DNA of 64,000 nt, taken from positions 62,001-126,000 of the forward strand of contig CAJNDS010002404.1 of assembly GCA_905221605.1 (NCBI GenBank). Reading direction: 5' to 3'. Source of the DNA: Symbiodinium natans (taxonomy: Eukaryota > Sar > Dinophyceae > Suessiales > Symbiodiniaceae). A program made the translations under genes and the position numbers. Positions 54,804 through 64,000 of the stretch are shown in pieces (the stretch's first letter is position 1; the number at the start of each line of letters is the position of its first letter). The notes beneath the pieces were generated by a model. The model did not search any database. It saw only the letters and a program-made list of their open reading frames with translations, and was not told the DNA's origin.

Positions 54804-57800
54804 AGCTCTCTCTCGCTCTATAAATGTGGAACCTTGTGAAACCTCTGCAGCATCGCGGCTTGTCAGAGTTCCTTAGCCCAGCACCTCAAACAGGTTGCTA
54901 GTCATATTGCAAGGGCGCCGCTGCGAGACACACACGCGCACACACAGACACACTCGGAGCAGATCGTCAAAGCGATCTGTCGGCTTCAGCAACCGTACTA
55001 GATGATGTCTTGAACATTGATTGAGCGTTGAAGTTGCAGGTACATGGCAAGAACGTCTTCTTGCCATATCGGTGCCTCTACACTTCTGTAGGGCAGACAC
55101 CCCCTGCATTCACATAGAGAACTTAGAAACAGAGTTCACACACACACACACACACACTCACCCGCACACCCTCTCACCCCTTCATCCCCCGACCCTGAGC
55201 CCCTTTTAACGTCCAGGCGCATAAGCTTTCCTCCGAGAAAGTGCTGAAACTGGAGTTTGTGCGTGAAGCCAAGAGTTGCTGTTTGCTCGGGACATTTGGG
55301 GATGCCGCTGAAAGGACTTCGGCTTGTTGAATTTGCCTTGAGCCCGATAGGGAGGGTGTACTGAAGGATTTCTGCGGATATGCCATATACTGTAAGAAGG
55401 TAGAGGGATGGGTTACGTGCAGTCCCACGCCAGAGACTCCACTTGTCCAAAACACCCCGTTTTGGCCCTAAATCTGCCAGAAACTCGAAGCCCTAAGCCA
55501 TCCTACTGAACTGTTAAGGCTCGCACTGCGAGAACCAGAGCAATCGACGGTCGATGAGGCTCGAAGCGTGATTGTTGGGTTTGGGACGATGTGGTTTTCA
55601 AGTAAGCGTTAGGACCTTTAGGGGATGATGCGGGCATAGGGGTCTTAGCTTGCGGAGGTAGTGATTCGCGGGGTAGATTGTGAGGGTGCTTTGATGGGTG
55701 ATGAAAGTTAAAATTGGCAGGGCTCGGGCAGATGTAGCTTTGAGAGTCAGTGCCTATCCTCGCTGCATGCCTGTATGGTGTCTGTTTGTCAGAGTGGTGA
55801 CCCTATAAGGCGGAGAACTCCAACAAGCTCTGGCTTGGAGAGCCATAAGATTCCGTTGACTGGGCGTCTGACGCAGAGTTGGTTCGACCCGTCCAAACGA
55901 CTGGTGGCAGGCCCCATAGCACTGTAGCATTCCATGCATAATCAACATATCCGGCGGAGACAGCATCATCGCTTGCGAGCTAGGCAGAGCGTTCCCGAAA
56001 CCCCAGCCCTACTTCAAGCCTTAATGGTGCCAAACCCTGTAGACCCTGAACCCGCAGCTCAAGCCAAAACCCGAACCGCACCTGCACGCCCCGCCCAGCT
56101 ACTCGGGTCGCGTCTGGGGTTTGATTCAACCGCCTCCCTGTTTGCAAGACCCCGGAGTGGATCGCCGCAGTGGTGGCTCTGCAGGCCAGAGCTCTTAGGG
56201 TTTGTGGATTTGGCTTGGTACTTGGTCTGGACAAGTATTCCCGTGAGATAAGCACTATTCGGATTTGTGTAGTTGGTTCTGTAGCACGCTGGCAAGATAC
56301 TGTAGGGCTCAAGTTTAGGGCGTGTACCCCTCAAGAGAACACGTCTTCGCCAAGAGAGTGTGTGCTGCGAGCTCGTTGACGCAGAGCACCTTCACAGGTC
56401 AATCTAATCTATGCGCGGGTAGACCACGTCTAAACTAAACTTAAACTGTAGACTAGTAGACCTGCATGTTCACTGGAGTCCAGCCTACTCAGGGCTATCC
56501 CAGTTCGTGGTTCGCCGCCGTCTCATACGACGGCACACTTCGCCAAAACCTTGGCTTTGGCCGTCACCCGCAAGAAAAATGCAAATACAAATAAGAGCAT
56601 CAATACAAACATAAACATAAAAATAAATCTAAATATAGATACATATAAACAAAAAGTAAACAAAGACATAAGTAAATACATGAATAAAGCAATACATATA
56701 CATATATATATATATATGTTCTGAACTTGCCGTTATGCAGATTGACGATTGAAGATCGCCACTTGTGAATTAAGGTATCCGAGACTCTTGCATAGGCTTT
56801 ATGTGCCCGATTCAGCTCACTCTTTCTGAGTTCTTACTGCCAGAACTCAGGAAAGGTGACAGCTGTTTTGGCAAAGCACGTGCCAGGTCATTCCCTGGAT
56901 CCGCTTCAACCTGCAAACCTGGCTGTTTGAACCCCCAATCAATCCTAGCCCCGAAACCCTCAATCCCAGTTAATCACAACCCTACGGCCCTACGCGCAAA
57001 ACATCTCAAACCCATCTTTTCCTTCCAAGGTCTCTACGAGAACTCCGAGGCGCGATTGACCTCGAGGCCGCCAACCTCCTCCTCTGACCTATTCCTTACG
57101 GCCTTGCGGGTCTTACGGGTCTTAGAGGCAACCGGAACCTTGAACACAGAACCTGACATCCCAACGCCCTCAACCCTGAACCGACTGGCCATGGATCCCG
57201 ACTGAGATCTCCTTCACTGGAGCTCGCTGTGCATGTCATGTGCCCTCCATAAGGTTGGTGCTAGTTCGCTGGTGCTTGGGTTGAAGTCCTACTTGTGCTT
57301 GCACGTTCACGAAGTCCAAGCAAAGTCTGGAGCGCGCATCTCAGCCTCTGCTTTGCTGTCGGCGTTGCTTCCGCGGCTCCAGTTGCTTCATCTTCGGCTT
57401 ATTCAACTCCTGCTCAAAACTGATCCTTGCACAGCGCATGAGGAAACATTCAGAGTGTCTTTGGCCCTCTCCCTTCCATCTTTGATAGGCTTTCGGACGC
57501 CGGCCTCGCAGCCGTTGCTGCACTACCGGTGGACGGCGGCAGGCGCGATCGGAAATGTCTTTTTGGGAACTTTTAGATCCTGCAAACTTCGACCCACCAA
57601 TTCTCCCATAATAATAGCAATCCAATAACAACACGGCCATACCCTCAACCTGAAGTCCCTAGGACTGCCGTAACACAATTAGACACAGGTCACACCCCAA
57701 AAAGCACCCCAATCCCCAAGCGCACTGAGCTGGAGGGGCTCGCACCTCGTGGCAGCTGGTGTCTGCCTGAGGGATGAGTGGCAAATGCAGGCTTGGTGTC

Positions 57801-59865
57801 ATATTTGGGTTTCGGGATTTACTGAGGGTAAAGAAGAGTCAGCAGAAGAAGGGCTTCGGCAGGGGCTGGAGCTTGTGTAGATGGGAGCGATCAGGGATGT
57901 TAGGAAAGCAGCCCAAATAGCTGTGAGTGGCCAGCTGGGCTCTCTTGGGCCTTAATCCCAACACCCTTGATGGGAACAAAGGCCTGGACGGCTCAGTGCG
58001 GAGCTGCGCGCTTCGGCACGAGGGTGCTCCCGGGAGTGAGAGGACTGTGGGCTTCAGGTCGAGGTTGTAAGCTTGACGGTGAGGTACCCAGGTTGGGCTT
58101 ACGTTGTGTTGTTCGGTGATCTGAAATCTCAGGTGATTGCCGCAGGCTCCTGCCCTGCCCCAAACATGTTTTAGTCTTAACCTTTTGCGCATGTCTGCTG
58201 GGAAGCCTGAAGGGTTCCGACAACAAGAGCACTGTTCATCCTGCGGCAGTTGACGCGGCAGCTCTCCAAGATGTTCCAAAGCCCCAGGCACCAAAACACC
58301 AAAGGCACGAACACCACTACACCACTGACTCATTCGCCTGGAGAGGGCCCGTCACCACAATCCCCAACAAACCGTTCAAGCCCGAAGGCGCCCTAAGTCC
58401 CAAATGCCCTCAGGCACCGCGCCTCCGGCGGTGGGGCCGGTGGCAGAGCGGCGGGGGCCGGCGGTGCCCCAAGCCCTTCAGGTCGGGCTTCAGGATTTTT
58501 TGTAGGCCCTGATGCCCCGCAAAGTGCCAGTCAGCTCAGTGTGCAGGGGTTTGGGGAATTTGGAGGTTGTTTCTTGCTGGAGTTCAAAGTTGACCTATGC
58601 ACCACACCTCCCAGGTCGCTACACCACGAAAAGAGTTGGGGCTGTCTCACCAACATCAGTTGAACATGGAACCAAGACATCACAGATATTTCGACCAACG
58701 TCGACGTCGACGCCAATAGCTGTCACCTTCCCTTGCACCGGCCTGGCTAGTGAAGGAGAACATCAAACCCAGTACTTCCTGGGTTTTCGGGTTTATGTGG
58801 ATCTCAGGCTCGAGGCTGAACAAATTGGAGTTTGTGCTCAGCTTTTTGGCTTCAAATGGCGCTTTCCTTGAATGCCCTAAATCCAACAAAGCCCTCGGCC
58901 TTTGAGAGGCCGCCGCCATCAGCGAAGATGGCACGATGATGGCCAGTGCCGGGTGGTCCTCACAGGCTGGGCTGTAGCTGTTTTGATGCAGGTAATCGCA
59001 GGTAGTATGGGTTTGCAGAAGCTGACGGGCAGGATGATTGCGGATTTCGAGTTCAGGTCTGAAAGAGAGAGGTTCAACCGTTGTATCGTAGACCGAATCC
59101 TAAGAGAGAGATCGGGACCTCGAACAACCGTCTTCGGTCAGTATATATATATATATATACACTACACAAGTGAGAAGCTTGGTACTTCGACCAGCAACAT
59201 AGACAGCAGCGACTGCTGATCAAATATTCACCATATCAGCTAAATCAACGGCGTGTGGTAGCCTTCGAGGCCTCAGGCCTTCTTGCAATAAAGCCCTGCT
59301 CTACAAAAGCCTGGCCGGTACCGTACGTTAGCGTGCGTGGACCATCGCCCTTGTCACCTGATGACTCGATGACTCCGTCTCATCACTCGCGCCTCACACG
59401 TTTGCAGCGACTTTCTCATTCGAACTCTCCGTGAACATGCCCGCAAACTCAGTGCTCTCACAGCAAGTTTGCCGGTGGTCGCGACTTGGATCGTGCTGGC
59501 ATGGCCAGTAGTAGCTCTTTGGCTCGTCCCCAAATTCTGGGTTTTTCTCTCCTGGCATGCAAGGAGCTTGGACTCGTGATGACTCAAGCCGTCTGTCGAA
59601 AGCTGTGGTGCCTGCTAGGCCCACTAGTCCAGACTCAAGAATCTGGTCTGTGCCATGTAACATGTTTCGGTGTTTTGGGTGAATCTTGACATCAGGTCTT
59701 GCGGCTTCGGCCTTTGGGTTTACGGTTCATGACCCTTGAAGATGGATGCCAGTTGGCAACAGGTCTATGTGTGGAACGCTGGCGATGAGCTGTTTGCCCC
59801 GCCTTCGAATGAGGGGCCAAAGAGGACTGCCGGGCATTGCAAGCAACATTCGGCTTGACCCCCGC

Positions 59866-59899
<34 letters not shown>

Positions 59900-62800
59900 A
59901 TTATTATTAGCATTATTATTACTATTATTATTATTACTATTATTATTACTATTATTATTGTTATTATTATGATTATTATTATTATTTGGGAAATGATTTT
60001 CTACACGCAAGACCCGCGGCAGTAGCTTGATAACCCTTCGTGATCATCCCCCCCACACCTCAGGAAAGCTGCAGCTCCCTCAGAGGCGGGGTTGCCCCGG
60101 ATGGCCTGTGGCGTTTCAACAGAGCTTTCATTGTGTTTGGACATCGCATCTCGAATCCTGCGAAAGCACTCGAGACCCCAACCCTAAACCCCCCCCCCGC
60201 CCCAAGCTCTACCAAGAAGACCAAGAATCAGAAACCTTGATCCCCGAAACAACAATTGCCTCTAACAGCCCTGCGCCGCACGAAGGTGGCACCGAAGTTC
60301 TGCCTCGGCGGCCACTCGCAGGTGGTCACGGCGCTGAGCTTTGGGGCCAAGGCTCCCATTTAGGGCTACGGGTTTAGGGTGTTGGAGGTGTTGGGACAGG
60401 GCATCCCATTGGTAGGGGTGGGGGTTGAGGATCAGGTCTGAAGGCTTCGGGTCTGGGGCGTGGCTTGAGTTTCCGGTGTTTTCCGGGTACATTCGCCGTT
60501 GCGGGTCCCTTTCCCCAATCCTCTTCTCACAAGGGTCGCTTGGCTCGGACCTTGGTCTTCTTGATGCAAGCAACGAGGGGCAGGACTGTTGAACCTTTCA
60601 TGCTGCCTTGCATATTACACAGTCACAAGTCCGACGAACCCCCCAGGGTTTTGGGTTTAGCGCCGATCATCGTACTCTGCAGGAGAAGTTTCCCTACACG
60701 TTGCTCAGTGCATCGTGGGATCTGCACCCAGACATGCTCTTTCTGCACATCGGTGGGTTCACTTCAACTCTAAACAGGAGTTGAGGATTTGCATGGATTT
60801 GCCGTTGGGTGTCTTGGTGTTCTGGGCTCTGTGCAGGATCCTTTACAAGCCCTGGGTCTCTCTACAGTAAGCGCTCCAGGCCCCCAAGCGTCAGGGATCA
60901 TCTAGGGTTCAGGGCTTGGCACTTGGGATGGTCAAGGCTTCCTCTGGCTCTAAACTCCAAATCCCGAGGATTGCTCACTGCGAGTTTGGGACATCGCAGC
61001 TGCGGGCGCCTCAGGGTGCCTCGGGTCCGGGTTTGGGGCTAAGAGCGTTTGTGGGATAAAGTTTAGTTTGTTTTGGGCTTAGGGAAGGGCGATTCCTCTC
61101 AAATTCCACGAGCCAGTGATTACAGCCCAAGCCCCCAAATCCTGAACCAGTCATAGCCTAGGCTAGCTGCGTCTGCAACTGGCCGACGGCACGCGCGGCC
61201 CGGGGCCCCAAGTTCAGTGTGTCATTTGGTACGCTGTTGATTTTCGGAGCATTCATCAAGGCCTTACTTGGGACAGAAGACTTGATTTGTTCTCTGGCGG
61301 CTTGTGGTGTAGTTTTCTTTAGGGGGTTGAGGAAACGCAGCTGGCTCGGGTTGCCAACCTTTTTAACCTGTGCTTGGGGCTTCGAGTCCAGATGGCCGAG
61401 TGGGCTAGGTTGTTTAGTTGGAAGTTTCGGTCTGCTTCAGGTCACCAGTTTCAGCACCAATCCAGCGATGCCTCCGCAGATGGCTACGAGCCATGAGGAC
61501 GGGCTCGGCTTAGAGTTTAACGGGTTCATGCCAGGGCTCTTATCGATGTTGTGTCTTAGGTGTCCAAGGCTTGGGACACACTTGAGCAGGCCCTTTATTT
61601 TCAGACGTTTGCATATCTGAGCCTGCAAACCTGCAGAAACGGCCTTCGCCGAACACTTCAAGAACTCCAAACATCAAGAGTCAGCGAGATTTTGAGTTGC
61701 AATCGCTGAGCCACTGCGCGAACGCTCTACTTTGATTATTTTTGATTCTACGTCGGCTCGACATCAATCCTCAAGATCATCCCAAAAACACACTGCTTTG
61801 AAAGGTTCGAATCCGAAGTCTATCCGAAGCCTGAAGGATATCCGTTCGTACAGCCATCGCATCCTGCAGCTCCTAGGATGGCCACGTATCGCTATGGGAC
61901 GTACGAGCGCCGCCGCATGCATCCATTGCCGCTCGGCAGAGCAGCCGACACGGCCGAGTAGAGTTGGGGCCAGGACCCGACGTCAACCCTGAAGCCTCTC
62001 CCAATTGTGGACCCGACAACGCGACCCTACACTTCCTCACGTGGGGTACGTGGGGTTGATGGTTGGGGATTTGGGTCAGGGCTTTCAGCCCGATTGAGCC
62101 CTGCACAGGTTTGGAGCCAAGGGCTGAATTGAGGGACCAGCATGTTCGGTGTTCAGAGGTCTGAGGTGTCTTTTTTTGCGCAGACGAGTTGGCGGCACCC
62201 ACCCCCCCCCCTGCCACCCCCACAAGCAAAAGGGGGTCATGCCGCCATGCCTTTGCTTGTTTTGCTGCTTTGCTGAGGCCGGTGCTGTGTGCGGCGCTCA
62301 GGCTGCCAGGATGCGGCTGTCAGCTTTGAAGCTTTGATGTCGTCGAGTTGATGCTGGGCTTGGGCGTGGGAGGGCGTAGTTGAAACAGTGACATTTGCGC
62401 GATTGTTTTTCTACAAGAGCTTTGTGTTCCGATTCGTTTGGCGTTGGCGGTGGTTTCCTTCTCGAGTTTCCAGACTCCAGATGAGGCAACTGGTCCTGGA
62501 ATGACTCCCAGAGCTGAGCTAGCGCAGAACTTTGCCTTAACTCTAAAACCACGGTTATTCGAAACTCTATGCGCAACCTTGGCTTGCAGGTCTCTGGATG
62601 TGAGCCCGCCGTGGTTTGTGCCAGTCAGCAGTTTGCAGCATGCTTCCAGCAAAGAAGGGATAATAGAAGGGTTTAGGGTCCAGAGCCCAGGTTTTTAGAA
62701 TTTCGAGTTCAGAGTTTCGTGCCCATTTCTTGAACCTTACCCAAAGGCTGACGCAAGCCACCACGCAAAGTGAACCACCAAGCCGCAAGCAAATTGGCAT

Positions 62801-63051
62801 GCGTGGAGCAAAGATATAGAACAGCCGTCATGTACACCCTGCAAGAAACGCCAACAGCCGACAACCCTTCGCCCGACCGATAGGTTGCAATCCGAGTACC
62901 GATTTCGGCAACCGTCCTGACAGCTGCAAAGGCAGCATTTCGTAACCATGCAATGAGACCCTACCCTGAAATCTTCCAGCTTTGCTGCCAGGCCAGCGCG
63001 GCGATGCAGCTGCTCACTGCACAGCCAACCCATCGGCGGATGGCCTCTCAG
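54502..63051 (+). CDS. NLE + WD40 protein, WDR12/Ytm1-like ribosome biogenesis factor
   Basis: WDR12/Ytm1 acts in the nucleolus in the PeBoW complex for 60S subunit maturation. Exon 54502-54568 (FDFLVEGEFLRSS, SGYLE) and exon 55217 to about 55274 (AHKLSSEKVLKLEFV) make an NLE domain, in phase through a GC-AG intron. WD40 exons: 58907-58952 (EAAAISEDGTMMASAG), joined in phase to 59753 to about 59840 (WQQVYVWNAGDELFAPPSNE), then 60286-60351 (GGHSQVVTALSFGAK), 61877-61957 (DGHVSLWDVRAP) and 62992-63051 (LLTAQPTHRRMASQ). Several repeats are clearly missing, especially between 55.3 and 58.9 kb, and the start Met was not found. NLE also occurs in Nle1/Rsa4; the FDFL form fits WDR12 better. Introns carry CT, CA and trinucleotide microsatellites instead of telomeric repeats. 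Confidence 0.75.
54685..54815. repeat. CT microsatellite
   Basis: About 130 bp of TCTCTC with interspersed CTAGCT, in the first recognised intron of the WD40 gene. Confidence 0.95.
55137..55157. repeat. CA microsatellite
   Basis: About ten CA units, shortly before exon 55217. Confidence 0.9.
56575..56720. repeat. A-rich ATAAATA stretch ending in a TA tract
   Basis: Low-complexity AAATA/ATAAAC DNA ending in ATATATATATATAT, inside the WD40 gene. Confidence 0.8.
59866..59988. repeat. GAT then TTA trinucleotide repeats
   Basis: About ten GAT units followed by about 30 imperfect TTA units. Directly after a WD40 exon (59753 to about 59840), so within an intron. Confidence 0.95.
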
Positions 63052-64000
63052 GTCAGGCTGAGATGGGGCCGTGGCTTGAGAGGGGAGGGTTCGTGATGAA
63101 AAGATTGTATAAAGGTATTTTGGATGTCCAATGTTGGCTTTTGGAGTGTCCTGGCGGTTTGAGAGAGCTATCCTGGACATTGGCCAAGCTCTTCCGCGAA
63201 GCACAGGCACGCGTTAGATTAGGCTCGCATTCTTGCAACGACGCTTCAGATCAGCTTTGGCTCCTTAAACATGCATTGTAAGGGGCCTACCCGAAACGCC
63301 AATCCGTAATCCTTTGAGGTGGGTGTTTCGTGTCGGGGTCGTGAACCAGAAACCATTCACCCGAACCTTGGAAACCTGAACCTAGAAGCGCAACCCTCAA
63401 GTCAGTTCCCACGCCAAGACGCCAGGTTGCGTGGTGTCGGCAGGAGCTCAGGGTATGCATGTGGGTTATGGGGGGGGACTTCAGGATGAGGACGGATTTG
63501 CATGGAGTTGGGGGCTGAGGGGGCTGAGGGGGCTGAGGGGGCTTTGGGAGTGTAGGGTGTGTTGCAGGGTTCATTGCGTGAAATTCTGGCGACCAGATGA
63601 GAGTCAATGAGAGGCGGCGTAAGGGTCCAGAAATCCTGAGGAGTCGTGAGAATACAGCCTTTTTGTAATTTTTTTCAGGACTTTAAACCCTAAGCCCGGT
63701 CCTCCAAATGAGCCATTGAGGCATCCGAGGCTTCTCGGGGCTTCTTGGGGCTTTAGGCTGGGCTCGCGAATTCGAGGTTGCAAGGCTGATGAGTGCTTAG
63801 GGTTTTGGGTTTATATATACATATGTATATATATATATATAGATAGTATGAAAAGGGATCAGGATCGGATTGCTGTTTTGGGAGATGTAGTGGGGGGTCG
63901 AAGACCTGAGCGTTAAGTTCCCAGTCCCGTACATGCTTGACTCATTCTCTTCTCAGCCATTATGACTGGACACATGCGGGGAATGCCATTTCATGAATAG
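63052..64000. other. window end, probably intron or 3' part of the WD40 gene
   Basis: No exon was recognised. It holds a TA-rich microsatellite at about 63,815-63,842 and a GGGGCTGA tandem at about 63,512-63,542. Confidence 0.3.

Overview
The window looks like nuclear DNA of a dinoflagellate, most likely of the Suessiales/Symbiodiniaceae type. This is an inference from four things seen: very intron-rich genes all on the + strand, a large share of GC-AG introns next to GT-AG introns, exons that nearly always begin with G after the AG acceptor, and plant-type (TTTAGGG)n repeats scattered inside genes. Long open frames are almost absent. The real coding DNA is in short exons of about 30-400 nt, which I found by reading frames, splice sites and conserved motifs; most long single-frame ORFs are chance products or read through repeats.

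Layout, all + strand. (1) 1-13 kb: about 20 short exons of one or more large genes that I cannot name. (2) 13.1-24.6 kb: an exon chain for a polyketide-synthase ketosynthase (KS) domain, with its core motifs in the right order; the catalytic Cys and one catalytic His appear to be replaced. (3) 24.9-27.9 kb: exons for a module with WPAGGG and GTWTNW motifs, probably a carbohydrate-binding-like fold fused behind the KS, followed to 31.5 kb by Lys/Ala-rich and other exons. Introns in 0-31.5 kb are packed with TTTAGGG tracts, often TTTAGGG at the 5' splice site and CCCTAAA just before the 3' splice site. (4) 32.1-34.0 kb: a compact four-exon gene for a MGCGNSK-starting TIR-like protein. (5) 34,288-34,387: a 100-N assembly gap. 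(6) 35.5-41.1 kb: orphan exons and one unnamed three-exon gene (36.8-37.9 kb). (7) 42.4-54.0 kb: an intron-rich GT28/UDP-sterol-glucosyltransferase-like gene of about 18 exons, with a 4 kb intron holding a GC-rich duplicated block and a long hairpin. (8) 54.5-63.1 kb: an NLE + WD40 gene resembling the ribosome-biogenesis factor WDR12/Ytm1.

The most unusual feature is that telomere-type repeats are concentrated in the introns of the PKS-like locus and nearly stop at 31.5 kb, where the next gene begins. Their orientation would let many introns fold back on themselves and bring both splice sites together. Other mobile or repeat structure includes two palindromic MITE-like families, a family with imperfect terminal inverted repeats, a third short dispersed family, a 40-bp and a ~70-bp tandem array, a CGTCGT-rich block, and a GATGCTC(A/C)TGATGC motif family.

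Exon ends are given where frame, phase and splice dinucleotides agree; elsewhere they are approximate. No tRNA, rRNA or CRISPR was recognised, and no convincing spliced-leader copy.
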